Below, piece after piece: positions 16,842-25,146 of a stretch of 64,000 nucleotides of DNA. The notes below the pieces were generated by a model. That model had not been told where the DNA came from. It worked only from the letters and a program-made list of their open reading frames with translations, and made no database searches. Each line of letters begins with the position of its first letter. The stretch's first letter is position 1. The stretch is taken from positions 1-64,000 of the forward strand of contig NZ_MLCF01000008.1 in the NCBI RefSeq assembly GCF_001879105.1, read 5' to 3'. The DNA comes from Mangrovactinospora gilvigrisea (GTDB lineage Bacteria; Actinomycetota; Actinomycetes; Streptomycetales; Streptomycetaceae). The translations under genes were made by a program, and so were the position numbers.

Positions 16842-16856
16842 CATGCTCCGAGCATG
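16842..16856. promoter_or_regulatory. Palindrome overlapping the sigma-factor start
   Basis: CATGCTC-C-GAGCATG at 16842-16856 includes the proposed ATG (16854). A related CCATG-CT-CATGG lies at 16816-16827. Possible operator or RNA hairpin. Confidence 0.4.
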
Positions 16857-17492
16857 GAGGGGACAGATATCGCCGTCCGGCGGGCGCGTGACGGGGACGA
16901 GGAGGCCTTCTCCCAGCTGTACCGGGAGCTGACCCCCGGCCTGCTGCGCTACGCCCGCGTGATGGTCGGCGGAGACTCTCCGGCGGGCGCCGAGGACGTC
17001 GTCTCCGAGGCATGGGCCCAGTTGGCGCGCGCCCTCCCGGACTTCGAGGGCGGCGCGGGCGAGTTCCGGCGGTTCGCGATCGTCGTGGTGCGGAACCGCG
17101 CACTCGACGTTCTGCGTCGCCATCGAAGGGTGCGGGCCGGCGAGGTCCCCGTCCCCGACGAGCAACTGCGCGAGCTGGCGAGCGCATCGTCCTCCCCCGG
17201 GGCGGTGGGGCGGACCACGGGAGAAGCCGCGGACGTGGCCGACCTCGTGCTGGAGGCGCTCTCCACCGAGCGCGCCGTGGGCCTGATCGCGGGACTCCCG
17301 CGGGACCAGGCCGAGGCGGTGATGCTGCGGGTGGTGCTCGGCCTGGACGCGACCTCCGCGGGGCAGGTCCTCGGCAAACGGCCGGGGGCGGTGCGGATGG
17401 CGGTGTCCAGGGGGCTGCGCAGCCTTGAGTACAGGGTCGGGCGGGCGACCGCCTGCGCCGGGGAGTCGGCGCGGGGAGCGAGGAAGAGATGA
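16854..17492 (+). CDS. ECF-type RNA polymerase sigma factor
   Basis: A 212-residue sigma-70 family protein with regions 2 and 4 only. Region 2 spans about residues 6-85 (DGDEEAFSQLYRELTPGLLRYAR, GAEDVVSEAWAQLARAL, VVRNRALDVLRRHRR). Region 4 is residues 140-190 (GLPRDQAEAVMLRVVLGLDATSAGQVLGK, HTH GAVRMAVSRGLRSL). The start is uncertain: ATG 16854 puts region 2 at the N-terminus but lacks a ribosome-binding site; ATG 16773 has AGGTGG 5-6 bases upstream and would add 27 residues of weaker coding character. The next gene overlaps by ATGA, as for sigma/anti-sigma pairs. Confidence 0.88.
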   Translation: MEGTDIAVRRARDGDEEAFSQLYRELTPGLLRYARVMVGGDSPAGAEDVVSEAWAQLARALPDFEGGAGEFRRFAIVVVRNRALDVLRRHRRVRAGEVPVPDEQLRELASASSSPGAVGRTTGEAADVADLVLEALSTERAVGLIAGLPRDQAEAVMLRVVLGLDATSAGQVLGKRPGAVRMAVSRGLRSLEYRVGRATACAGESARGARKR

Positions 17493-18559
17493 CGGAGCGA
17501 GGGTTCCCAGGACCTGGGCCCGAGGGACCGGGCGGCGCGCCCGGCCACGACGGGCCGGACATGCCGGATGTGACGGAGCTTCCGGAGGGTGTGCGCCATG
17601 TGCTGCGCGCCGCCTCCGCGCCGGGCTCGCCGGACGAGCTGCGCGGCGAGGCGGCGGCGTTGGCCGCCTTCCGGCAGGCGCGCGACGAGGCGCGCACCGG
17701 CGCGCTGCGCGCCGTGCCCGGGCCCGGTGACGGCCGGGGCCGCGGGCGGCTGAACGCCGCGCGGACCGCCGCGCTGACCGCGGCCGCGGCGGCGCTGCTG
17801 GGCGGCGGCGTCGCGGTGGCCGGCGCCAATGTGCACTTCGACGGCTCCGGTCCGGCGCTCTCCACGCCGTCCCCGGTCAATCCGCGGGCGGACGGCTACG
17901 GCGGCACGGGCGCCGGCTCGGGCCGGGCGGACGCCTCCCGCCCCGGCACGGACGGCGGCACCGGCGGCCCGGCGGCGACCGCGACCGGCCCGAGCCCGGG
18001 TTCCGGTTCCGGCTCCGGCTCGGGCGCGGCGCTGCCGCCCGAGGCCAAGGGGCTGTGCCACGCCTATCTGGTGAACCTGGCGCACGGCAAGCAGTGGGAC
18101 GGCGGCAGCAGCAACGGCCAGGCGCTGGCCCGGCTGGTGGCGCGGGCCGGCGGCTGGGACCGGCTCCCGGAGTACTGCCGCGGCGTGGAGGCCGCGGTGG
18201 GCACCCCGGGCACCCGCGGCAACGGCGACGGCCCGGGCGACCACGGCAAGGGCAAGGAGAACGGCCAGGGCCGGGACGGGAACACCGGCAAGGGGAAGGG
18301 CGACACCGGCAGCAGCCAGTCGCAGAACCTGACGCCGAGCCCGACCCCGTCGGCGACCCCCGTCACCAAGGCGAAGGGCAAGGGCAACCACGGGCGGCAC
18401 CGAGCGCCCAAGGGCCGCGGCAAGGGCCGGCACGCCGCCGGCCCGACACCGCCGCCCGCACCGCCGCTCTTCCCGATCCCCTCGCCGTCCGCGTCCGCGT
18501 CCCCGTCCCCGTCCTCCTCCGGCGGCCCCTCGCCGACGGCCACCCCGCAGTCCGGCTGA
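17489..18559 (+). CDS. Single-pass membrane protein coupled to the sigma factor (possible anti-sigma)
   Basis: A 356-residue protein whose ATG overlaps the sigma factor TGA. Residues 1-88 would be cytoplasmic and include a helical stretch (LPEGVRHVLRAASAPGSPDEL, then AAALAAFRQARDEAR); residues about 90-112 are the one membrane helix; the rest is outside. The outside part is low-complexity (Gly/Thr/Ser/Pro, Lys-Gly) with one folded insert carrying two Cys (GLCHAYLV and EYCRGV). The layout and coupling suggest regulation of the sigma factor from outside. No ZAS zinc motif (HxxxCxxC) is present, so anti-sigma function is inferred from context. Confidence 0.8.
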   Translation: MTERGFPGPGPEGPGGAPGHDGPDMPDVTELPEGVRHVLRAASAPGSPDELRGEAAALAAFRQARDEARTGALRAVPGPGDGRGRGRLNAARTAALTAAAAALLGGGVAVAGANVHFDGSGPALSTPSPVNPRADGYGGTGAGSGRADASRPGTDGGTGGPAATATGPSPGSGSGSGSGAALPPEAKGLCHAYLVNLAHGKQWDGGSSNGQALARLVARAGGWDRLPEYCRGVEAAVGTPGTRGNGDGPGDHGKGKENGQGRDGNTGKGKGDTGSSQSQNLTPSPTPSATPVTKAKGKGNHGRHRAPKGRGKGRHAAGPTPPPAPPLFPIPSPSASASPSPSSSGGPSPTATPQSG

Positions 18560-18642
18560 GCCGTCCAACGGGCGGTCGCGCCGCGGCACTTCATCGGATA
18601 TGTCCCATCTGTCCATCTCTGTACGGGTTTAACGCCACCGCG

Positions 18643-18661
18643 TATACCCCGTGTGTATAGT
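18643..18661 (+). promoter_or_regulatory. PadR-type operator overlapping a -10 element
   Basis: Inverted repeat TATAC-N7-GTATA at 18643-18659, the ATAC/GTAT type bound by PadR regulators. TATAGT at 18656-18661 is a good -10 and lies 8 bp before the ATG, implying a leaderless transcript and autoregulation. Confidence 0.6.
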
Positions 18662-18668
18662 GACCGCC

Positions 18669-19202
18669 ATGTCATTGGGCCAGACGATCCTCGGACTGCT
18701 CGAAGCGCACCCCCGGCACGGCTACGACATCAAGCGCGCCTACGACGCGCACTTCGCCCAGGGGCGTTCGCTGCACTACGGGCAGGTCTACTCGACGCTC
18801 TCCCGACTGCTGAAGTACGGGCTCGTCGAGGTCGAGGGCGTCGAGCCCGGGGACGGTCCGGAGCGCAAGCGCTACGCCATCACCAACGCCGGCATCACCG
18901 ACGTCAACCGCTGGCTGGTCACCCCCGAGGACCCCGAGCCCTATCTGCAGAACACCCTCTACACCAAGGTCGTCCTGGCGCTGCTGACCGGACGCTCCGC
19001 CCACGACCTCCTCGACACCCAGCGCACCCAGCACCTGTGCCGCATGCGCGAGCTGACCCGGCGCAAGGAGGAGGGCGACCTCGTCGACAGCCTCGTCTGC
19101 GACCACGCCCTCTTCCACCTGGACGCCGACCTGCGCTGGCTGGAACTCACCGCCGACCGCCTCGACGACCTCACCGCGAAGGTGACCGCCGACTATGAGT
19201 GA
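18669..19202 (+). CDS. PadR family transcriptional regulator
   Basis: A 177-residue regulator. The winged helix is residues 1-80 (LGQTILGLLEAHPRHGYDIKRAYD, YGQVYSTLSRLLKYGLVEVE, RKRYAITNAG), followed by a helical C-terminal dimerisation domain (VirR/AphA-like) from about residue 95. It overlaps the ABC ATPase gene by 8 bp, so it is first in the operon and probably represses it. Inducer unknown, though PadR-ABC pairs often respond to the exported compound. Confidence 0.93.
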   Translation: MSLGQTILGLLEAHPRHGYDIKRAYDAHFAQGRSLHYGQVYSTLSRLLKYGLVEVEGVEPGDGPERKRYAITNAGITDVNRWLVTPEDPEPYLQNTLYTKVVLALLTGRSAHDLLDTQRTQHLCRMRELTRRKEEGDLVDSLVCDHALFHLDADLRWLELTADRLDDLTAKVTADYE

Positions 19203-19893
19203 ACCCCTCCTCAGCGCCCGCAAGGTCCGCAAGCAGTACGGCCTGACCAGCGCCCTCGACGGCGCCTCGCTCGCGCTCGACGCCGGCGAGACCGTCGCCG
19301 TGATGGGCCCCTCCGGCTCCGGCAAGTCCACCCTGCTGCACATCATGGCCGGAATCGTCCGTCCCGACGGCGGCGAGGTCCGCTACCGCGGCGAGGAGCT
19401 CTCCGCGATGGGCGACGCCCGCCGCAGCGCGCTGCGGCGCACCGACTTCGGGTTCCTCTTCCAGTTCGGCCGCCTGGTGCCGGAGCTGACCTGCCTGGAG
19501 AACGTCGCCCTCCCGCTGCGCCTCGGCGGGCTGCGCCGCCGCGCCGCCGAGAAGTCCGCCGGCCAGTGGCTGGAGCGCCTGGAGGTCGGCGACAGCGCGG
19601 CCAAGCGCCCCGGCGAGGTCTCCGGCGGCGAGGGCCAACTCGTCGCCGCCGCGCGGGCGCTGGTCACCGGACCCCGGGTGGTCTTCGCCGACGAGCCCAC
19701 CGGCGCCCTCGACTCCCTCGCCGGCGAGCGGGTGATGCGGCTGCTGTCCGCCGCCGCCCGCGAGACCCGCGCCGCGGTCGTCCTCGTCACCCACGAGGCC
19801 CGGGTCGCCGCCTACGCCGACCGCGAGATCGTCGTCCGGGACGGCCGCACCCGCGACTTCGCCTCCACCTCCTCCACGGACGCGCTCCGATGA
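19195..19893 (+). CDS. ABC transporter ATP-binding protein (MacB/LolD-like)
   Basis: A 232-residue ATPase with Walker A GPSGSGKST, Q-loop region FLFQFGRLVPELT, Walker B VVFADEPTGALD and H-loop VTHEA. The signature motif reads VSGGEGQLVAAARAL: SGG is kept, but the usual QQ(R/Q)V residues are GQLV, which is unusual. Overlaps the permease gene by ATGA. The pair should form an exporter or MacB-type machine in which ATP hydrolysis drives movement of outside domains. Confidence 0.93.
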   Translation: MSEPLLSARKVRKQYGLTSALDGASLALDAGETVAVMGPSGSGKSTLLHIMAGIVRPDGGEVRYRGEELSAMGDARRSALRRTDFGFLFQFGRLVPELTCLENVALPLRLGGLRRRAAEKSAGQWLERLEVGDSAAKRPGEVSGGEGQLVAAARALVTGPRVVFADEPTGALDSLAGERVMRLLSAAARETRAAVVLVTHEARVAAYADREIVVRDGRTRDFASTSSTDALR

Positions 19894-22211
19894 ACGGCCA
19901 CCGCCTCGCCGACCTCGCCCTCGGCTGGCGGCTCGCCTTCTCCGGCGGGCGCGAGGGCCTGGCCCGCACCCTGCTCACCGGCTTCGGCGTCGCCATCGGC
20001 ATCGCCACCCTGCTCTTCGCCGCCTCGGTGCCCGGCGTCATCGCCGACAACCACCAGCGGCTCTCCGCCCGCAACCAGCACGCCGCGCCCCACCAGCTGA
20101 CGCCCACCGACCGCACCGCGGTCTCCGCGATGGCCGGCACCACCTTCCGCAACAGCGACATCGGCGGCCAGTACCTCCAGGCCGACGGCGACCGACCGCC
20201 GACCCCGCCCGGGCTGCGCACCTTCCCGCACCCCGGCGAGATGTTCACCTCCCCCGAGCTGCACCGGCTGCTGCACTCGCCGCAAGGCGCCCTGCTGCGC
20301 GCCCGGTTCGCCCAGTACCGCGAGGTCGGCACCGTCGAGGACGCCGGGCTGCGCGGCCCCCGCGAGCTCTTCTACTACGCCGGGACGGACCGGCTCACCG
20401 TCAAGCCCGACGGAAACGGCACCGGCGTCCGCGTCGACGCCTTCGGCGAGGCCTACTCCGGCTGGAACGTGCCCGCCCTGGTCGCCATGCTCGTCACCGT
20501 CGCCGCCGTGGTGCTGCTCGCCCCCGTGGCGATCTTCCTCGCCACCGCCATCCGGTTCGGCGGCGAACGCCGCGACCGGCGCCTCGCCGACTTCCGCCTC
20601 GCCGGCGCCACCCGCGCCCAGATCGCCCGGATCGCCGCCGGCGAGACCCTCGGCGGCACCGTCCTCGGCCTCGCCATCGGCTGGGGGCTCTTCCTCGCGC
20701 TGCGCCAACTGGTGCCGCACCTCACCCTCTTCGGCGAGAGCGCCTTCCCCGGCGCCGTCGCCCCCGACTGGCGCTACGCGGTCGGCATCATGCTCGCCGT
20801 GCCGCTGCTCGCCGTCGGCGTCGCCCTGGTGACGATGCGCCGCATCACCGTCGAACCGCTCGGCGTGGTGCGCCGCGGCGGGCCGGCCCGCCGCCGGCTG
20901 TGGTGGCGGCTGCTGCTCCCGCTGCTCGGCGGGGTGCTGCTGGCCCGCGCCCACCAGGACTCCGACTTCCTCGCCAGCGGCGGCTCGCTGACCCGCGTCG
21001 CCCTCGGCGTGCTCGCCGTCCTCGTCGGGCTGAGCGTGCTGCTGCCCTGGTGCGTGGAGATGCTGGTGCGCGGCCTCGGCCCGCGCGGCCCGCTCTCCTG
21101 GCAGCTCGCCCTGCGCCGCCTCCAACTCGGCGGGGACGGCGCCGCCCGCGGGACGGCCGGCATCGCCGTCGCCGTCGCCGGGGCCGTCGCTCTGCAGTCG
21201 CTGATGGGCCTCGCCACCAACGCCTTCACCGTCCGGCCGGCGACCGCCGGCACCTCCGTCGACTCCCAGATCGACATCGGCGCCACCGCGATGCGCGGCC
21301 ACACCCCCGCCGCGATCACCGCCCGCCTGGACGCCGTGCCCGGCGTCCACCGGGCGGTCGGCGCGCTGGAGTACGAGACCTACCGCAGCACGAAGGACGA
21401 CGACGTCGGCCGCCTCACCGTCGCCGACTGCACCCAGCTCGTCCGGCTGCTGCGGATCGACTCCTGCCGCGACGGCCAGGTCTTCTTCGCCCCCCAGCAG
21501 TACGCCGGCAAGCAGCCCGCGACCGGCACCGCGCTGCGCCTCGGCGCCGCGGACGGCCCCCGCTGGCCGGTGCCGTCCGGGGTGACCGCCGCCCACCGGC
21601 GCAGCGGCGGCTACGACGGCGGCCTGATCGCCACCCCCGGGGCGCTGCACGGCCTCCGCCTCGGACACGGCGACTACCGGGCCTGGGTGACCAACGCCTC
21701 GGACGCACGCCGGCTGGACACCATAGACCGGGTCCGCAACGCCGTGGAACCGCTCGGCTACGGCGCGGACGTGATGGACGCCCAGGTCGATGTGAACTCC
21801 GGCACCTTCGACTTCGGCGCGGTGCGCACCGGGATACTGGTCGCCATCACGCTGACGCTGCTGGTGGTCGGCGCCGGGCTGTCGCTCAGCAGCGCCGAGC
21901 AGACCCGGGAGCGGCGGCGCGTGCTGGCCGCGCTCGCCGCGACCGGCGTGCGGCGGCGGACGCTGCTGTGCTCGGTGCTCTGGCAGGCGGCGGTGCCGAT
22001 GGCGGTCGGCACGGCGCTGGCCGCGGCCCTCGGCATGGGCCTGGGCGTCACGCTGGTCTGGCTCTCCGGCTCCCAGCGCACGGTCCCCGTCCCCTGGCAG
22101 GACCTCGCCGTGGTCACCGGCCTCGGCGCCGCCGTGGTCCTCGCCGTCACCGCGTGCACGCTCCCCCTCCTCACCCGCGCCATGCGCGCGGAGGGCCTGC
22201 GCACCGAGTAG
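19890..22211 (+). CDS. FtsX-like ABC transporter permease
   Basis: A 773-residue permease. An N-terminal helix (ARTLLTGFGVAIGIATLLFAASV) is followed by an outside domain of about 150 residues, a first FtsX block of three helices (LVAMLVTVAAVVLLAPVAIFLA onwards), a pair of linking helices, a second outside domain of about 200 residues, and a last FtsX block (RTGILVAITLTLLVVGAG onwards). This is the two-FtsX-module arrangement used with LolD-like ATPases. Cargo unknown. Last gene of the PadR operon. Confidence 0.92.
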   Translation: MNGHRLADLALGWRLAFSGGREGLARTLLTGFGVAIGIATLLFAASVPGVIADNHQRLSARNQHAAPHQLTPTDRTAVSAMAGTTFRNSDIGGQYLQADGDRPPTPPGLRTFPHPGEMFTSPELHRLLHSPQGALLRARFAQYREVGTVEDAGLRGPRELFYYAGTDRLTVKPDGNGTGVRVDAFGEAYSGWNVPALVAMLVTVAAVVLLAPVAIFLATAIRFGGERRDRRLADFRLAGATRAQIARIAAGETLGGTVLGLAIGWGLFLALRQLVPHLTLFGESAFPGAVAPDWRYAVGIMLAVPLLAVGVALVTMRRITVEPLGVVRRGGPARRRLWWRLLLPLLGGVLLARAHQDSDFLASGGSLTRVALGVLAVLVGLSVLLPWCVEMLVRGLGPRGPLSWQLALRRLQLGGDGAARGTAGIAVAVAGAVALQSLMGLATNAFTVRPATAGTSVDSQIDIGATAMRGHTPAAITARLDAVPGVHRAVGALEYETYRSTKDDDVGRLTVADCTQLVRLLRIDSCRDGQVFFAPQQYAGKQPATGTALRLGAADGPRWPVPSGVTAAHRRSGGYDGGLIATPGALHGLRLGHGDYRAWVTNASDARRLDTIDRVRNAVEPLGYGADVMDAQVDVNSGTFDFGAVRTGILVAITLTLLVVGAGLSLSSAEQTRERRRVLAALAATGVRRRTLLCSVLWQAAVPMAVGTALAAALGMGLGVTLVWLSGSQRTVPVPWQDLAVVTGLGAAVVLAVTACTLPLLTRAMRAEGLRTE

Positions 22212-22232
22212 CGCCGCCCTTGCGCGGACGGC

Positions 22233-22272
22233 GCCCCGCAGGGGCCGGGGAGCAACAGCCGGCTACTCCCCG
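22233..22272. terminator. Convergent terminator region
   Basis: Two stem-loops: GCCCC-GCA-GGGGC (22233-22245) and CGGGGAG / CTCCCCG (22246-22252 and 22266-22272). The second overlaps the stop codon of the minus-strand gene. Confidence 0.6.
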
Positions 22273-22604
22273 CGCTGCTCCCTTATCCGCTCCGCAAGCT
22301 GCGCCAGGAACTCGGGGTCGTCGTCCGGCGCGGTCAGCCGCTTCGGACGCGGCACCTCAGGAGCCGCCGCCACCACGGCCGTCGGCGCCGCCGACACCGG
22401 CACCCGCACCACCGGGCGTCCGGCGATCAGCCACGCCAGCGGCCCGACCAGGACTGGACCCAGCACCACGACCACCACCGCCCACACCGGTTTCGGCAGA
22501 TTCCGCACCTGCTCCGGCCGCGTCCCGAAACAGTCGCTCAGCGACCAGATCCACAACGCCAGTACCAGCAGCACCACGAACGTCGGAAGTATCCCCAGCA
22601 CCAT
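22263..22604 (-). CDS. PLDc_N domain small membrane protein
   Basis: A 113-residue protein starting at ATG 22604. Two helices (GILPTFVVLLVLALWIWSLSDCF in part, and PVWAVVVVVLGPVLVGPLAWLI) with the PLDc_N-type pattern DCF....VRNLPKPVWAVVVV....GP..W...GRP, then a soluble tail with PDDDPEFLAQLAERIREQ. PLDc_N is the membrane lead-in of cardiolipin synthases but in actinomycetes is common as a free small protein of unknown role. Divergent from mqnL. Confidence 0.82.
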   Translation of the reverse strand: MVLGILPTFVVLLVLALWIWSLSDCFGTRPEQVRNLPKPVWAVVVVVLGPVLVGPLAWLIAGRPVVRVPVSAAPTAVVAAAPEVPRPKRLTAPDDDPEFLAQLAERIREQRGE

Positions 22605-22681
22605 TCGCGATCTCAGCTCCCCCCGTGTCTTCTCGGGCCCGGTGACCGGACCAGGGTAGTCGGTGCCGGATACTGGCACCT

Positions 22682-24133
22682 ATGGCATACGACGATCTTC
22701 GCTCGTTCCTCCGCGCACTCGAGCGCGAGGGGGAGCTCAAGCGGATCAGCGCCGAGGTCGACCCCCACCTGGAGGTCGGCGAGATCATCGACCGCGTGCA
22801 GAAGGCCAAGGGCCCCGCCCTGCTCTTCGAGAACGTCCGCGGAACCCGCCTCCCGCTCGCCGCCAACGTCTTCGGCACCGAGCGCCGGATGGCCGCCGCA
22901 CTGGGACTGAAATCACTCGACGAGATGAGCGGGAAGATCGCCGGCCTCGTCAGGCCCGAACTCCCGCAGGGCGTCGGCGGCTTGCGCGACGCCCTCGGCA
23001 AGCTCGGCTCGGTCGCGCACGTCCCTCCGAAGAAGGTGAAGGACGCCCGCGTCCAGGAGGTCGTCCTCACCGGCGACGACGTCGACCTCGACGCCCTGCC
23101 CGCGCTCTTCACCTGGCCCGAGGACGGCGGCTCCTTCTTCAACCTGGGCCTCACCCACACCAAGCACCCCGAGACCGGCGCCCGCAACCTCGGCCTCTAC
23201 CGGCTGCAGCGGCACGACCGCCGCACCATCGGGATGCACTGGCAGATCCACAAGGACTCGCGCAACCACTACCAGGTGGCCGCCCGCCGCGGCGAACGCC
23301 TGCCGGTGGCCGTGGCGTTCGGCTGCCCGCCGGCCGTCACCTACGCCTCCACCGCGCCGCTGCCCACCGACATCGACGAGTACCTGTTCGCCGGGTTCCT
23401 CGGCGGCAAGCGGGTGCCGATGGTCGACTGCAAGACGGTGCCGCTCCAGGTGCCCGCGGACGCCGAGGTCGTCCTGGAGGGGTGGCTGGAGCCCGGGAAG
23501 ACGCTCCCCGAGGGGCCGTTCGGCGACCACACCGGGTTCTACACCCCGCAGGAGCCCTTCCCCGCGCTCACCGTCGACTGCGTCACCATGCGCTCCCGGC
23601 CGCTCTTCCAGACCATCGTCGTCGGCCGCCCGCCGACCGAGGACGGCCCGCTGGGCAAGGCCACCGAGCGGTTCTTCCTGCCGCTGCTGAAGATCGTCGT
23701 GCCGGACATCGTCGACTACGACCTGCCCGAGGCCGGCGGCTTCCACAACTGCGCCATCGTCTCCATCGACAAGCGCTACCCCAAGCACGCGCAGAAGGTG
23801 ATGAGCGCCATCTGGGGCGCCCACATGATGTCGCTCACCAAGCTGATCATCGTGGTGGACGCCGACTGCGACGTCCACGACTACCAGGAGGTGGCGTGGC
23901 GGGCCTTCGGCAACGTCGACTACGCCCGCGACCTGATGACTGTCGAGGGCCCGGTGGACCATCTGGACCACGCCTCCTACCAGCAGTTCTGGGGCGGCAA
24001 GGCGGGCGTCGACGCGACCCGCAAGCTGCCCGAGGAGGGCTACACCCGGGACGGCGGCTGGCCGGAGATGGTCGCCTCCGACCCGGCCACGGCCGAGCTG
24101 GTGACCCGCCGCTGGCGCGAGTACGGGCTCTGA
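22682..24133 (+). CDS. mqnL: UbiD-family menaquinone biosynthesis decarboxylase
   Basis: A 483-residue UbiD-like protein: AYDDLRSFLRALEREGELKRI at the start, NVFGTERRMA, TWPEDGG, IGMHWQIHKDS and a C-terminal CDVHDYQEVAWRAFGN. These enzymes decarboxylate aromatic acids with prenylated FMN. Placement directly before the UbiA-type gene and close to the UbiX-type gene is the mqnL-mqnP-mqnM order of the streptomycete futalosine pathway, where dihydroxy-6-naphthoate is decarboxylated after prenylation. The start ATG at 22682 lacks a strong ribosome-binding site and lies close to the divergent gene. Confidence 0.9.
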   Translation: MAYDDLRSFLRALEREGELKRISAEVDPHLEVGEIIDRVQKAKGPALLFENVRGTRLPLAANVFGTERRMAAALGLKSLDEMSGKIAGLVRPELPQGVGGLRDALGKLGSVAHVPPKKVKDARVQEVVLTGDDVDLDALPALFTWPEDGGSFFNLGLTHTKHPETGARNLGLYRLQRHDRRTIGMHWQIHKDSRNHYQVAARRGERLPVAVAFGCPPAVTYASTAPLPTDIDEYLFAGFLGGKRVPMVDCKTVPLQVPADAEVVLEGWLEPGKTLPEGPFGDHTGFYTPQEPFPALTVDCVTMRSRPLFQTIVVGRPPTEDGPLGKATERFFLPLLKIVVPDIVDYDLPEAGGFHNCAIVSIDKRYPKHAQKVMSAIWGAHMMSLTKLIIVVDADCDVHDYQEVAWRAFGNVDYARDLMTVEGPVDHLDHASYQQFWGGKAGVDATRKLPEEGYTRDGGWPEMVASDPATAELVTRRWREYGL

Positions 24134-24164
24134 CCGCCACCACGACGAGAGGGGTAAACCGCTG

Positions 24165-25088
24165 ATGTCTTCCGAGGCCGCCGCTGTCCCGGCGCCGGGG
24201 CCCGGGCCCGCCCAGCAGGGCAAGGTCCGGGCGTTCCTGCGGCTGGTGATGATCGAGCACTCGGTGTTCGCGCTGCCGTGGGCCTACATCGCGGCGCTCA
24301 CCGCGATGGAGGCGAACGGCGGGTCCGTCCGCTGGCTGACGCTGCTGCTGGTGACGGTCTGCATGGTCGGGCTGCGCACCTTCGCGATGGCCGCCAACCG
24401 GATCATCGACCGCGAGATCGATGCGCGGAACCCGCGCACCGCGGGCCGCGAACTGGTCACCGGCGCGCTCTCGGTGCGCACCGCCTGGACGGGCGCGATC
24501 ATCGCCCTCGCCGTCTTCCTCGGCTCGGCCGCGCTGCTCAACCCGCTGTGCCTGGCGCTGGCGCCGATCGCGGTGATCCCGATGGTGGTCTACCCCTACG
24601 GCAAGCGGTTCACCGACTTCCCGCACGCCATCCTCGGCCTCGCCCAGGCGATGGCGCCGATCGGCGCCTGGATCGCGGTGACGGGCACCTGGTCCTGGAC
24701 GCCGGTGGTGCTGGGGCTGGCCGTGGGCATCTGGATCGGCGGCTTCGATCTGATCTTCGCCTGCCAGGATGTGATGGCGGATCGGGCGCACGGCGTGAAG
24801 TCGGTGCCGGCCCGGTTCGGCGTCGCCAACGCGCTGCGCGGCGCGCGCGGCGCGCACCTGGTGACCACGGCGCTGCTGGTCTGGTACGGCGTGCTCAGCG
24901 GCGCGGGCGCGTTCTGGTGGGCCGGGATGGCGGTGGTGGTGGTGGCCTTCGCCTACGAGCACACCATCGTGCGGCCCCACGACCTCTCCCGGCTGAACCG
25001 GGCGTTCTTCACCGTCAACGGGATCATCGGCATCGTGCTGTTCCTCTTCGCCCTCGCCGACCTGATCTCACGCGGGCTCGGCCTCTGA
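24165..25088 (+). CDS. mqnP: UbiA-family prenyltransferase for menaquinone
   Basis: A 307-residue integral membrane prenyltransferase with about nine helices. The two Asp-rich Mg-diphosphate sites are NRIIDREIDARNPRTAGRE (residues about 80-98) and ACQDVMADRAHGVKSVPARFG (about 190-212). It attaches the polyprenyl chain to the futalosine-pathway naphthoate. GAGAGG at 24148-24153 precedes the ATG. It follows mqnL by 31 bp and ends in a strong hairpin. Confidence 0.92.
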   Translation: MSSEAAAVPAPGPGPAQQGKVRAFLRLVMIEHSVFALPWAYIAALTAMEANGGSVRWLTLLLVTVCMVGLRTFAMAANRIIDREIDARNPRTAGRELVTGALSVRTAWTGAIIALAVFLGSAALLNPLCLALAPIAVIPMVVYPYGKRFTDFPHAILGLAQAMAPIGAWIAVTGTWSWTPVVLGLAVGIWIGGFDLIFACQDVMADRAHGVKSVPARFGVANALRGARGAHLVTTALLVWYGVLSGAGAFWWAGMAVVVVAFAYEHTIVRPHDLSRLNRAFFTVNGIIGIVLFLFALADLISRGLGL

Positions 25089-25091
25089 CGG

Positions 25092-25129
25092 CTCCGCCCC
25101 GGCACCCCACCTGGGGCGCCGGGGCGGAG
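25092..25129. terminator. Bidirectional terminator between mqnP and rhomboid gene
   Basis: Arms CTCCGCCCCGGC (25092-25103) and GCCGGGGCGGAG (25118-25129), with CCCC/GGGG pairing inside. Confidence 0.8.
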
Positions 25130-25146
25130 GAGGCAACGGGCGGGGC

